Origin: Paenibacillus humicola
GTDB taxonomy: Bacteria > Bacillota > Bacilli > Paenibacillales > Paenibacillaceae
Reading direction: 5' to 3'
DNA length: 64,000 bases
NCBI RefSeq assembly: GCF_028826105.1
Contig: NZ_JAQGPL010000001.1
Location: 249,501-313,500 of the forward strand
Both the position numbers and the translations under genes were made by a program. Each line of letters starts with the position of its first letter. The first letter of the stretch is position 1. Positions 33,408 to 42,629 of the stretch are shown in pieces. The notes beneath the pieces are model-generated. The model saw only the letters and a program-made list of their open reading frames with translations, was not told the origin of the DNA and searched no databases.

Positions 33408-34946
33408 GTGAGAGTCAAGAAAGCTAGCATAAATGTGCTCGTTAACCTGTTGACGTTTATCATCGGTTCCTTCCCGGCGTTCTTTGTCCGCAAGGCGATG
33501 CTGACGGCGCTTGGCAATGAAATACTTGGTCTCAGCTCCTTATATACGAGCATTATCGGCTTGCTCTCTATTGTTGACCTGGGCATCGGCAGCGCAATTA
33601 TTTTTTCGTTATACAAACCGTTTGCCGAAGGCCGACGGGAGAAAGTCATGGGCTATATGCGATATTACCGGAACTTTTATTTTGCTGTCGGCGGCATTAT
33701 TCTTATGGCGGGGCTGGTATTACTCCCTTTCCTCCGTTTGTTTATTAGGCAGGAAGTGGACATCGCCGACGCGCAGATGTATTTTCTGTTATTTTTAGCG
33801 AATACCCTGCTTAGTTATTTATTTTCGTATAAGTTATGCCTTATTCAAGTGGCACAAGACGGTTATATCGTTTCGATTGCAACCGTCATAAGCAAGTTGG
33901 CGATTGCCGTTCTTCAATACCTCATTTTAGTCCACTACCCAAACTTTTGTCTGTATCTCTGGATTCAGATTGCGGTTAATGCCGTTTATTTTATGGTTTT
34001 AAACCTTTATGTGAAGCGTCGTTTTTCGTGGATGAATTCGACCGAAGGAAGTTTGGAAACCGAAGAGAAGCGATCGCTGTCGCGTAACATCCGAGCATTG
34101 TTTCTGCACAAACTTGGCGGCATTCTCGTGCTCGGAACGGATAATTTGGTCATCTCCTCTTACCTCAGCTTGACGGTTGTAGGGATTTATAACAGCTATA
34201 TGCTGGTCATTGGCTCCTTGCAGGGAATGATATCTTACGCGCTTCAAGGCGTAACGGCAAGCGTCGGGAATCTGCTGGCGACAGGAGATGAAGCTGGAGC
34301 GTACGATGCCCACCGGCGGTTGTTTTTTTTAAATTTTTGGATCGTATCCTTCGCGACCATCTCGTTATACAACACTTTAAGCCCTTTTATCTACCTATGG
34401 CTGGGCGATCAGCAAATTTTGGATCCATTGACGATCAATGTACTATTGATCAACTTTTATTTTTTCCTGATGCGCGGCTCAGTCGAACGCTTTAAGGAAG
34501 GCGGGGGAATCTATCATCAGGATCGCTTCGCTCCTGTGTTCGAGGCAGGAATTAACCTCCTGGCTTCCGTTATTCTGGTACAGAAGATCGGACTGGCAGG
34601 GGTTTTTATCGGGACCTTGATCAGCAACATCGGCGTTGTTTTCTGGGTAAAGCCCAAAATGGTGTACAAATATGTTTTTAAAGTGAGACTCGGCCTATAT
34701 TTCAAGATGTATATCAAATACTTGGCCATTGGCGTCATTCCTCTAGCGGCCACTTATTTGGCTACAAATTCACTAAAGCACGATCACAGCTTCTCGGCAT
34801 TCGTCGCAAATTGCCTGATCAATATCGTATTGATTAATGCCATTTACCTTCTTTTATTTTGGAATAACAAAGAGTTCGCTTACTTCAAGGCGTTATTGTT
34901 ATCCCTGTTAAAAAAGGCGCTTCCGGCTGAACGCGGCGGAATTTGA
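33408..34946 (+). CDS. Lipopolysaccharide flippase (Wzx/EpsK-like)
   Basis: A 512-residue membrane protein with about twelve to fourteen hydrophobic segments, of the MOP/PST flippase superfamily. It opens VKKASINVLVNLLTFIIGSFPAFFVRK and contains LGNEILGLSSLYTSIIGLLSIVDLGIGSAI. It would flip the lipid-linked repeat unit across the membrane. The start is GTG with GAGGAAA upstream. Its length matches EpsK. Confidence 0.87.
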   Translation: MRVKKASINVLVNLLTFIIGSFPAFFVRKAMLTALGNEILGLSSLYTSIIGLLSIVDLGIGSAIIFSLYKPFAEGRREKVMGYMRYYRNFYFAVGGIILMAGLVLLPFLRLFIRQEVDIADAQMYFLLFLANTLLSYLFSYKLCLIQVAQDGYIVSIATVISKLAIAVLQYLILVHYPNFCLYLWIQIAVNAVYFMVLNLYVKRRFSWMNSTEGSLETEEKRSLSRNIRALFLHKLGGILVLGTDNLVISSYLSLTVVGIYNSYMLVIGSLQGMISYALQGVTASVGNLLATGDEAGAYDAHRRLFFLNFWIVSFATISLYNTLSPFIYLWLGDQQILDPLTINVLLINFYFFLMRGSVERFKEGGGIYHQDRFAPVFEAGINLLASVILVQKIGLAGVFIGTLISNIGVVFWVKPKMVYKYVFKVRLGLYFKMYIKYLAIGVIPLAATYLATNSLKHDHSFSAFVANCLINIVLINAIYLLLFWNNKEFAYFKALLLSLLKKALPAERGGI

Positions 34947-34965
34947 ACGGAACGGAGGGTGGAAA

Positions 34966-36012
34966 TTGAATTTGCAGAACCGGGACAAGTTGGCCGAGCT
35001 GGATTTTGTGAGAGCGATCAGCATTATTGGCGTCGTTGCCATCCACGTTTCAACGATTGCGATGACGAAACTATCGACAGATCCGTTTTCTCTTTTTATT
35101 AGCGTGATATTCAATCAGCTCAGCAGGTTTTGTGTACCTGCGTTTTTATTCGTGTCAGGGATTCTGGTTTATTATAGCTGCAAAAGAAACCGTTATTCAG
35201 CTCTATTAAAACGAAGGGCCGTTGAACTTGTGATCCCGTACATCGTTTGGTCGATGATTGGCATTCTTCTGTTTCCTCCGCTTCCCATAAACTTTAAGGG
35301 AATCGTTATGATTTTTATTACCGGAAACGGGCCGTTCTACCAGCTCTATTATATCCCTCTGCTTATTCAGCTGCTCCTTCTGCTCCCTGCGCTCTTAAGG
35401 CTCCGAATAGGAAAGCTAGCGGTCGGTTCATTATTTTTTGTAACGCTGTTCGTTTGCAGCATCTATCAGGTTCTCATCATAGCGAGTAAAATTCCGACAG
35501 AATGGCTCGGTTGGAGCAATTTAGCTTTTCAATCCACTTTCCTGTTGTGGCTTTTATATTTTGTTTCGGGGCTGCTTGCTGCCAAACATTATCCGACGTT
35601 CGTTAAATGGATAAAATTTGTGCCGCTTTATCGCTTCATTGGGATTTTCGCAATTTTTACGATAATGTTGTTAATTGATGCCTACCTTAATATGGATTTT
35701 TTTCAGCGTGACGAACTGTATAGTTATTTCAGGGTTACGGTTGTCCTGTTTTCCTGTTCCGCAATCGCGTTATTAATGAAGCTGGGCATGAAACGAAGAT
35801 CGAATCTGTTTTCTTGGCTGTACGAGCATTCATTCGGCATTTATCTAGTTCATGTTGCGGTTATAAGGGGAATTGAGCAAGTCAGTCTTCTACCCTTCTC
35901 GAATGGTTTAGGGATTATTGTAACGACAGCATTAACGGTTGTTGTTTCCGGTTGTATCGTGATGCTGATCAAAAAAAGCCCGCTGGCCGTTTTGCTGGTC
36001 GGCAGAAAATAA
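34966..36012 (+). CDS. Acyltransferase 3 family membrane protein
   Basis: A 348-residue protein with about ten membrane segments. It carries the family N-terminal signature (ELDFVRAISIIGVVAIHVST, with the catalytic His) and the R-x10-H-type region FGIYLVHVAVIRGIE near the C-terminus. It probably O-acetylates or succinylates the exopolysaccharide. The start is TTG after GGAGGGTGG. Confidence 0.88.
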   Translation: MNLQNRDKLAELDFVRAISIIGVVAIHVSTIAMTKLSTDPFSLFISVIFNQLSRFCVPAFLFVSGILVYYSCKRNRYSALLKRRAVELVIPYIVWSMIGILLFPPLPINFKGIVMIFITGNGPFYQLYYIPLLIQLLLLLPALLRLRIGKLAVGSLFFVTLFVCSIYQVLIIASKIPTEWLGWSNLAFQSTFLLWLLYFVSGLLAAKHYPTFVKWIKFVPLYRFIGIFAIFTIMLLIDAYLNMDFFQRDELYSYFRVTVVLFSCSAIALLMKLGMKRRSNLFSWLYEHSFGIYLVHVAVIRGIEQVSLLPFSNGLGIIVTTALTVVVSGCIVMLIKKSPLAVLLVGRK

Positions 36013-36043
36013 AAGCGGGTTAAAACGGAAGAGGAGAAAACGA

Positions 36044-38200
36044 ATGAAACGAAAATCATTTTTAATGCTTGTCATCCTATCACTTGCCTTACTTTTGGTG
36101 ATTTCGGATTATCCCAGCAGCGGAGTGACTCATGTATACGGCGAAGGGACGACGGAAACCGGCATTGCTAAAGCGTACGTGGTTGAGCTTTCTAGATGGG
36201 GCATACATAACGACGGTACGGATGCAGCGGATACGACGAAAGGGATTAATGATGCCTTAGAGTGGGCAAGTAAAAACGGATATGGCACTTTCAAGCTGCC
36301 CTCGGGAACCTATCTGATTGACAAAGACGGCTCCATCGGCATGGTATCCAATATGCAGTTCGTGCTTCCACCGGACGCCGTGCTTCAAAAGGAAACGAAC
36401 GGAAAAGAAAATTATGAAATCATGAGTATTGCATATGGGGTCCATGATGTCACGCTGATCGGCGGAACCTATCGCGGGGATAAAGATACGCACGATTATT
36501 CGAAGAAGGATGCTCCTTCAAGCTATGGAACGCATGAATTCGGCTTCGGTATCCATACCGCGGGTGCCGAAAATCTGACGATTGACGGGATAAAGGCTTT
36601 AAATTTTACAGGGGACGGCCTAATACTGGACGGTTACGGAAAAGGACTCAAGGGGGTCAATGCGGGCGATTTTGTTGCCGGTTCCATTGACGAACTTGGC
36701 CGTGTAACTGCAAACGGCAAAAAAATTCGAACAGCTGCTTCATTCAAATTGAATGACCCTTTATTACAAAAGGATCCCCATTTTGAGCTTTCAAATGCCA
36801 TTGGCCTTCCATCCCAATTCGAAATTTACTTTTACAAGGCGAATGGCGGTTTTTTGAAAAAGGTAAGCACGAAAGTGCGCGATTCGATCACAATTCCTGA
36901 CGGCGCTGCGTCCTGTTACCTGGTGTTCAACACCTCTTTAGCTTCAGCTAAAGGCGCTCATATTGAATATTGGTACCGCAAGCAGACAAGCAACGTTGTG
37001 GTGAAAAACTCGGAGTTTGCCTATAACCGGCGGCAGGGAATTACCGTCGGCGGAGCGAATAACGTGACGATTACCGGCAGCACCTTTCACGATATTAAAG
37101 GAACCGCTCCTCAATCCGGTATTGATGTGGAAGGGGGATACGCGGTTAACGGATTTTTAAACAGCAACATAAATATAGTCAACAATGAATTTTATAATAA
37201 CGCCGCATATGATATCGTATTGTTCGATGGCCGAAATGCCAGGGTGGAGAATAACCATTTGGCTTCCAGCGGAAAAATTGGATTGGCGGTTTCCAAGCCG
37301 TTCAGCGGAGCGAAGGCGGTTCGCAATCATTTTGACGGAACCGGATTAATTGCCGAAAAAGACGGTGTGTTCATCGATAATACGATGAATGATGGAAGCG
37401 CTCATTTTACAGGCTCCACGATTGCCATTAACGGCATGGAACTTTCGGATTCCTTGCTGCTGATCAATACGAACACAAAGTTTGGCGTCAAAGGCTCGGA
37501 CATCAAATTGGTTAATCATAGCAAATCCCAGTCGGGACTCCGAATTCTCGGGCAGCCGGTGCTACTTCAAAATACATCGATTGAGGGCGAGCCGACACTG
37601 CGTGCCTTTACGGGAACTTCCGCAGAAGGCAGTATTTTTGAAGGCTTTAAGGTGACGGGTTACAACACGAATTTCTCCCTTGATCTACCTCCGGGGACGT
37701 ACACGAACTGTGAATTCCAGGGGTCGGAGAAAGGACAATTCGGCGCGCTTAACGTCAGCCAGCCAGGGAAATACGTTTTTCAAGGCTGCACTTTTCATTC
37801 GAACGCCATATCGGCCGTCAGTATGACCGCAAACAACCCGAAAACAAACCTGGTCATCAAGGATTCGACATTCGAGCTGGCTGGAAATACGCAGGCGTTA
37901 AATATTCAAGCGGTAAAGCGGGTTTGGCTGGAGAATAACACCGTTCACGCGATGCATATGACTTCGGCTAAAACGGAATTGATTAAACTAAACAACAATG
38001 GCGCACAGAGCAGACCGTCCGCTATCCTGAGCGCAACGTTCATCGGCAATCGTATAAACGCCAATATAAAAACAATCGGGATATCGACGATTTATGCCGG
38101 GATCGGAGCGCCCCCCTATTTGCTGGAGAACAATAGTTTAATCAATGCCGCCTTATTGACGAAGCCAAATGATATCAGGAGTAACAATATCCTGAAGTGA
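36044..38200 (+). CDS. Secreted right-handed beta-helix protein (pectate-lyase-like)
   Basis: A 718-residue exported protein. Residues 1-34 form a signal peptide. The N-terminal SRWGIHNDGTDAADTTKGINDALEWASKNGYGTFKLPSGTY resembles the pectate-lyase-superfamily / phage tail-spike fold, followed by many 20-25 residue beta-helix coils (NVTITGSTFHDI, NNEFYNNAAYDIVLFDGRNARVENNHL). It probably cuts, binds or modifies the matrix polysaccharide. Last gene of the first block. Confidence 0.82.
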   Translation: MKRKSFLMLVILSLALLLVISDYPSSGVTHVYGEGTTETGIAKAYVVELSRWGIHNDGTDAADTTKGINDALEWASKNGYGTFKLPSGTYLIDKDGSIGMVSNMQFVLPPDAVLQKETNGKENYEIMSIAYGVHDVTLIGGTYRGDKDTHDYSKKDAPSSYGTHEFGFGIHTAGAENLTIDGIKALNFTGDGLILDGYGKGLKGVNAGDFVAGSIDELGRVTANGKKIRTAASFKLNDPLLQKDPHFELSNAIGLPSQFEIYFYKANGGFLKKVSTKVRDSITIPDGAASCYLVFNTSLASAKGAHIEYWYRKQTSNVVVKNSEFAYNRRQGITVGGANNVTITGSTFHDIKGTAPQSGIDVEGGYAVNGFLNSNINIVNNEFYNNAAYDIVLFDGRNARVENNHLASSGKIGLAVSKPFSGAKAVRNHFDGTGLIAEKDGVFIDNTMNDGSAHFTGSTIAINGMELSDSLLLINTNTKFGVKGSDIKLVNHSKSQSGLRILGQPVLLQNTSIEGEPTLRAFTGTSAEGSIFEGFKVTGYNTNFSLDLPPGTYTNCEFQGSEKGQFGALNVSQPGKYVFQGCTFHSNAISAVSMTANNPKTNLVIKDSTFELAGNTQALNIQAVKRVWLENNTVHAMHMTSAKTELIKLNNNGAQSRPSAILSATFIGNRINANIKTIGISTIYAGIGAPPYLLENNSLINAALLTKPNDIRSNNILK

Positions 38201-38206
38201 TAGCAA

Positions 38207-38236
38207 GAGCGCCCCTTTGGTGAATTAGGGGCGCTC
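38207..38236. terminator. Hairpin between convergent genes
   Basis: GAGCGCCCCT (38207-38216) and AGGGGCGCTC (38227-38236) are perfect 10-base arms. The right arm includes the last codons of the minus-strand phosphoesterase gene. The T tracts are weak, so termination efficiency is uncertain. Confidence 0.6.
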
Positions 38237-39115
38237 CTCGTTTAGACGCGATAACGTAAGAACGGTGATTTCGGGACGGCACAAGAAACGGAACGGATAG
38301 TTCGACATGCCGATACCTCGGTTTGTGTAGAGGAGAAGCTTGCCTTCTCCCAGCCTATATAATCCTTGCGGGTATTTCCGCGCCATTTCGGGCAGCACCA
38401 AAGGGCCGATTAAAGGCAGACGAACCTGACCGCCATGACTATGACCTGACAATTGCAGGTCGACGGGATAACGAATCGTTTGGTCTGCAAAATCGGGTTC
38501 GTGCGCAAGCAGCATCGTGAATCGATTTAAATCGACCCGTTCAAAGACGGTTCGGTAGTTCGGAGACCCGAAAAAAAAATCGTCAATTCCGGCGATTTGG
38601 ATCCGATCGCTCCCTTGTTCAATCACTGCCGAACGATTTGTCAGAAGAGTAAATCCGCCATCAACAAGCACTTTTTCCACATTGGAGACCCCGGCATCGT
38701 AATCGTGATTGCCGAGCACAGCCCATTTGCCTAAAGGAGCTTTCAAACGATTGAGCAGCATCGAGCATGCGGCCCCGCTTTTCCCAACGTGATTGTGATA
38801 AAGGTCTCCGGTGAAACAGATCATATCGGGGGAAAGCGCCTGTATCTGTTCGATCAATCTTTGCATACGGTCCAAGCCGAAATAAAAATCGAGATGAACA
38901 TCGCTGAAATGAATGACCCGCTTGCCTGCAAAGCTCACGGGAATCCGCCGAAAAGCAAGCGTTCGATTAACAACGCTAATCATTCGAGGTTCTATAAAAT
39001 GCGAATAACCGAGACCGGTTACGGATGCGCCAAGCAGCGCTCCTATCCAAAACCAGCTTTTTTTGAGAAAAGCCCTTCTTGACAGTTTTACATTCGGATC
39101 CATAAGTAACCCCAT
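38225..39115 (-). CDS. Tat-exported metallophosphoesterase (YkuE-like)
   Basis: A 296-residue phosphoesterase. SRRAFLKK (about 12-19) followed by a hydrophobic segment is a Tat signal. The calcineurin-like metal motifs are present: HFSDVHLD, TGDLYHN, LGNHDYD and SGHSHGGQ. B. subtilis YkuE is a Tat-exported homologue linked to the cell wall. The first ATG (39115) and one four codons on (39103) are both possible; neither has a strong ribosome site. It separates the two exopolysaccharide blocks and reads against them. Confidence 0.88.
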   Translation of the reverse strand: MGLLMDPNVKLSRRAFLKKSWFWIGALLGASVTGLGYSHFIEPRMISVVNRTLAFRRIPVSFAGKRVIHFSDVHLDFYFGLDRMQRLIEQIQALSPDMICFTGDLYHNHVGKSGAACSMLLNRLKAPLGKWAVLGNHDYDAGVSNVEKVLVDGGFTLLTNRSAVIEQGSDRIQIAGIDDFFFGSPNYRTVFERVDLNRFTMLLAHEPDFADQTIRYPVDLQLSGHSHGGQVRLPLIGPLVLPEMARKYPQGLYRLGEGKLLLYTNRGIGMSNYPFRFLCRPEITVLTLSRLNEERP

Positions 39116-39164
39116 TACTCAGTCGTATTCGTTCTTTTATTATAGCATGATACCAATCTACTTC

Positions 39165-39200
39165 CAGCTTGCTTGACATGTTCAGCTTGCTTGACATGTT
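39165..39200 (+). repeat. Perfect 18-bp tandem duplication carrying two -35 boxes
   Basis: CAGCTTGCTTGACATGTT occurs at 39165-39182 and again directly at 39183-39200. Each copy contains TTGACA. Only the second is correctly spaced from the TAAAAT -10 box. Confidence 0.85.
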
Positions 39201-39219
39201 CGATATAAAGAACTAAAAT
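39191..39219 (+). promoter_or_regulatory. Main eps promoter
   Basis: TTGACA (39191-39196), 17-base spacer, TAAAAT (39214-39219): a near-consensus sigma-A promoter for the epsA operon. The spacer is almost entirely filled by a SinR-type operator. Confidence 0.8.
39198..39213. promoter_or_regulatory. SinR-type operator within the eps promoter spacer
   Basis: GTTCGAT-AT-AAAGAAC has the GTTC...GAAC frame and 16-base length of the other sites. It occupies the -35/-10 spacer, so binding would exclude RNA polymerase. Confidence 0.7.
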
Positions 39220-39230
39220 GATAGGGTATT

Positions 39231-39246
39231 GTTCGTTAAGAGAAAC
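39231..39246. promoter_or_regulatory. Second SinR-type operator at the eps start
   Basis: GTTCGTT-AA-GAGAAAC lies 33 bases after the first site. The left arm is good; the right arm is imperfect (GAGAAAC). It covers the region just after the predicted transcription start. Confidence 0.55.
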
Positions 39247-39268
39247 AACATGGTGAGCGGGTGAAATC

Positions 39269-40009
39269 ATGAACGAGGCGTTTTCGGAGTTAAATCCACC
39301 GGGTCGTAAAGGACCTGTAAAGGAAATCAACGTGAAGGAAATTGTTCATACCGTTAAGAAACGGTATTGGCTTGTCGTTATATCAACGCTTTTGTTCGTA
39401 ATCCTGGGCACCGTCTACAGTTCGCTTCCCGAGACGCCTTTATATGCCTCTTCCGCCCGGATGGTTATTCGAACAGACAGTGCGGATATGCTTAGTACGT
39501 TGAAGGTGTTCTCCAGGGAACCGGTTGTCATGGAGCAAGTCATTCAAGAACTAAATTTACACCGCTCTCCCGATTCACTCAGAAACCAGATTCGGATATC
39601 GAGTCTGGACAATTCTTTAATCACGCTTATTACAGCCATAGACCCGGATCCTAAAACCGCGGCAGACATTGCCAATGCAGCTGCGTCTGCCTTTGCTGAC
39701 CAGGCTGCGTCAACATTTAGTTTCCGAAGCATTCAAATTATAACGAAGGCCGAGCCCGATCCTACTCCGATTAACCCTCGAAGCAACAGAGCAATCTATA
39801 TCGGCTTGTTTGCCGGAATTGCTCTCGGAATCGGTCTCACGTTTCTGTTAGACTCCCTGGATGATTCGGTAAAATCATCCCGGGATATTGAACGGTTACT
39901 GGGACTTCCGGTTCTGGGCACGGTTCAGGAAATGGGGAAGAAGGATTTGTCCGGCAAAAATAAGCGGAAAAGGAAGACGCACATTCGAGGTGAGACGATT
40001 GGCTCGTAA
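39269..40009 (+). CDS. epsA: Chain-length determinant / kinase activator (EpsA, Wzz-type)
   Basis: A 246-residue membrane protein with two membrane segments (about 32-52 and 172-195) around an extracellular Wzz domain, followed by a short cytoplasmic tail (SSRDIERLLGLPVLGTV) that activates the partner ATPase in YveK/CapA-type systems. It sets chain length and export. Only a weak ribosome site (GAGCGGGTG) precedes the ATG. Its last 11 bases overlap epsB. Confidence 0.88.
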   Translation: MNEAFSELNPPGRKGPVKEINVKEIVHTVKKRYWLVVISTLLFVILGTVYSSLPETPLYASSARMVIRTDSADMLSTLKVFSREPVVMEQVIQELNLHRSPDSLRNQIRISSLDNSLITLITAIDPDPKTAADIANAAASAFADQAASTFSFRSIQIITKAEPDPTPINPRSNRAIYIGLFAGIALGIGLTFLLDSLDDSVKSSRDIERLLGLPVLGTVQEMGKKDLSGKNKRKRKTHIRGETIGS

Positions 40010-40667
40010 GCAGTCCAAACCAGCGCATTTTACAATTAGCGGCTGTCTGATTGCAGACAGCCATCCGGGGTCGGTCGCGGCGGAACAATACCGAATGATT
40101 CGAAACAATATTCGCTATGCTTCAAACGGAAGAAAGCTGAAGTCATTGGCTGTCACCTCCCCTTCAGAAGGTGAGGGTAAATCGACGGCAGCCGTCAATC
40201 TGGCGGTATCGATGGCACAGCGCGGGGACCGCGTATTGCTTGTTGATGCCAATGTAAAGAATCCGATCCTTCATTACATATTTAAGAGCGATGCCGCACC
40301 TGGACTCACGGATATTCTTATGGGTCAATCGGGGAGGGAAGAGGCCGCCATCCAGACGGAAATCGATGGATTGTCTGTACTGACTTGCGGCTCTCTTGTT
40401 TACGATGCGTCGGAACTGCTGGATTCGATATCGATGAATGCGCTGCTCGAGGAAGCGGAGAAGGACTACGATCTCATTGTTATGGATTGTCCTTCGGTAC
40501 TCGGTACGGCAGACGCCAATGCATTGGCTGGAAAATGCGACGGCGTCGTTCTGGTGATAAAATGTGGAAAAACAAACCAGATTCGTGCAATCGAAGCCAA
40601 GAAAGCACTGGAGTTTTGCAAAACAAATTTGGTCGGAGCAATTCTAAATCAAGCTGTATCCGGCTAA
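39999..40667 (+). CDS. epsB: CpsD/CapB-type tyrosine kinase-like ATPase (EpsB)
   Basis: A 222-residue ATPase with Walker A SPSEGEGKSTAAVNL, Walker A' LLVDANVKNP and Walker B LIVMDCPS. It partners with EpsA to drive polymer export. The start is TTG at 39999 with GAGGTGA upstream. The C-terminus ends NLVGAILNQAVSG with none of the tyrosine cluster that bacterial tyrosine kinases of this family autophosphorylate, so kinase cycling may be altered or absent. Confidence 0.85.
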   Translation: MARKQSKPAHFTISGCLIADSHPGSVAAEQYRMIRNNIRYASNGRKLKSLAVTSPSEGEGKSTAAVNLAVSMAQRGDRVLLVDANVKNPILHYIFKSDAAPGLTDILMGQSGREEAAIQTEIDGLSVLTCGSLVYDASELLDSISMNALLEEAEKDYDLIVMDCPSVLGTADANALAGKCDGVVLVIKCGKTNQIRAIEAKKALEFCKTNLVGAILNQAVSG

Positions 40668-40682
40668 TTTTTTTGAAATGCC

Positions 40683-40698
40683 GTTCTTTATAAAGCAC
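40683..40698. promoter_or_regulatory. SinR-type operator before epsC
   Basis: GTTCTTT-AT-AAAGCAC has a perfect left heptamer and one mismatch in the right arm. TTGAAA (40673-40678) and CACAAT (40696-40701) lie 17 bases apart around it, so an internal promoter with an operator in its spacer is possible. The right arm also forms AAAGCA/TGCTTT (40692-40707). Confidence 0.55.
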
Positions 40699-40742
40699 AA
40701 TTGCTTTCGATAAAACGAAACAATAGAAGGGGGAGGCGAAAA

Positions 40743-42572
40743 TTGGCTTATAAACAAAGGCTGGCCCTGTTAGTTGCAATGGATTCGTTCATTGTGCTTT
40801 CTGCGATCTTTTTCAGCCGCTTTTTAGTGACCGCCTCGCTGGATTTGCTCTCATTCCCAATTGTTTGCACCTCTGCTGCTCTGCTAATCAGTCATCATCT
40901 GTTCGCGTTTATGTACAAGCTGTACAAAAAAGCATGGGAGTACGCAAGCGTGGGTGAACTAATCATCATCACGAAGGCGGTCAGCTTATCTATTGCGGTG
41001 GGGGCACTCGTCCAGGTTATTCTAATTCAGGATATTTATTTCCGCATGATGGTTGTGACCTGGATGCTGCATATGCTGCTAATCGGAGGCTCCCGGTTTT
41101 TCTGGCGAGTAATCAGGGGGCGGTTGTTTTCGAAAAAGGAAGGGTACCGTAAGCGAACGCTCATTATAGGAGCAGGAGCGGCCGGGACGATGGTGGCCAG
41201 ACAGCTGCTTTCGAACATGGAGAACGACATGCTTCCAGTTGCATTTATTGACGATAATCCCAGTAAGCATCATCTGGATATTCTTGGACTCCCGGTCGTC
41301 GGAAGCTCGGCGAGCATCGAACTGACGTGCCGGACGTTTAAAATCGAGCACATCGTTATTGCCATCCCGTCACTCAGCAAAGACCAGCTCAAAACGATCT
41401 ACGACGAATGTGCCAAAACGTCGGCTAAAACGCAAATCATCCCAATGCTGGAGGATCTGGCCAGCGGGAAATTATCGGTCAGCCAGTTCCGCGATGTCCT
41501 AGTCGAGGATTTGCTCGGCCGCGAGCCAGTGGAGCTCGATTTAGAAAGCATCTCAGGTTATGTGACGGGGAAGGTCGTGCTCGTCACGGGCGCAGGCGGT
41601 TCGATCGGATCGGAAGTGTGTCGGCAAATTTCCCGCTTCAAACCGAAGAAGCTTGTACTGCTTGGCCATGGCGAAAACAGTATTTATTCGATCGAAATCG
41701 AACTCAAAGCAATGTTTCGCGACTCCGGCATTCAATTTTACACTGAGATTGCGGATTTGCAGGATGAAAGCAAAATTGTCAGCGTCATGGATGAACATAA
41801 GCCTGATGTCGTTTACCATGCAGCAGCTCACAAGCATGTACCGCTCATGCAGCGCAATCCGGAGGAAGCAGTCAAGAATAATGTCATCGGCACTCTCAAT
41901 GCCGCGAAAGCCGCCGATTTGGCGAAGGTTGGAACGTTCGTCATGATTTCAACGGACAAGGCGGTTAACCCGACCAGTGTAATGGGTGCCACAAAACGCA
42001 TCGCCGAGATGATCATCCAGCACATCGACCGGAGCAGCCAGACGAACTTTGTTGCGGTCCGTTTCGGTAACGTGCTTGGGAGCCGTGGCAGCGTCATTCC
42101 GCTTTTCCGGAAACAAATTGAGAACGGTGGGCCGGTTACAGTGACGCATCCCGATATGGTCCGTTATTTTATGACTATTCCCGAAGCCTCGAGACTTGTC
42201 ATTCAGGCGGGGGCGCTAGCGCGCGGAGGCGAAATATTCGTGCTCGATATGGGGGAGCCGGTAAAAATCGTCGACTTGGCTAAAAATGTAATTCGCATGT
42301 CGGGCTACTCGGTGGAAGAGATCGGCATTCAATTTACGGGTATGAGGCCGGGCGAGAAGCTGTATGAAGAGCTCCTGAGTGCCGGTGAGATCCGCGACAA
42401 CCAGGTCTACCCGAAAATTTACATCGGCAAATCGTCCGAAGTGAATTTCGCAGAAATCGAGGAAATGCTCAGTATTTATCAAACGCTCCCCATACTTGAG
42501 CTCAGGCAGCTGCTGCTGGATATTGCGAACAACAGGCCGAAGACTCATGATCTGATGACTGTAACGGGTTAG
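40743..42572 (+). CDS. epsC: Nucleotide-sugar epimerase/dehydratase (EpsC, CapD/PglF-like)
   Basis: A 609-residue membrane enzyme with four N-terminal membrane segments, a first Rossmann fold (LIIGAGAAGTMVARQL) and a second catalytic SDR domain (LVTGAGGSIGSEVCRQ ... STDKAVNPTSVMGATKR). The Met-x-x-x-Lys in place of Tyr-x-x-x-Lys is normal for UDP-GlcNAc 4,6-dehydratases. It makes the keto-sugar that EpsN aminates and EpsM acetylates, on the way to UDP-diNAc-bacillosamine-type donors. The start is TTG after GGGGGAGG. Confidence 0.9.
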   Translation: MAYKQRLALLVAMDSFIVLSAIFFSRFLVTASLDLLSFPIVCTSAALLISHHLFAFMYKLYKKAWEYASVGELIIITKAVSLSIAVGALVQVILIQDIYFRMMVVTWMLHMLLIGGSRFFWRVIRGRLFSKKEGYRKRTLIIGAGAAGTMVARQLLSNMENDMLPVAFIDDNPSKHHLDILGLPVVGSSASIELTCRTFKIEHIVIAIPSLSKDQLKTIYDECAKTSAKTQIIPMLEDLASGKLSVSQFRDVLVEDLLGREPVELDLESISGYVTGKVVLVTGAGGSIGSEVCRQISRFKPKKLVLLGHGENSIYSIEIELKAMFRDSGIQFYTEIADLQDESKIVSVMDEHKPDVVYHAAAHKHVPLMQRNPEEAVKNNVIGTLNAAKAADLAKVGTFVMISTDKAVNPTSVMGATKRIAEMIIQHIDRSSQTNFVAVRFGNVLGSRGSVIPLFRKQIENGGPVTVTHPDMVRYFMTIPEASRLVIQAGALARGGEIFVLDMGEPVKIVDLAKNVIRMSGYSVEEIGIQFTGMRPGEKLYEELLSAGEIRDNQVYPKIYIGKSSEVNFAEIEEMLSIYQTLPILELRQLLLDIANNRPKTHDLMTVTG

Positions 42573-42629
42573 GAGTCAAAAAGGTGTCGGATCGAGTATG
42601 CAGCCCTCGTGCCGGAAGGAGATCGCCTT

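Noticed and set aside
39131..39137. Further SinR site (GTTCTTT) near the phosphoesterase start
   Set aside because: Only one heptamer without the inverted partner at two-base spacing; kept out of the operator count.
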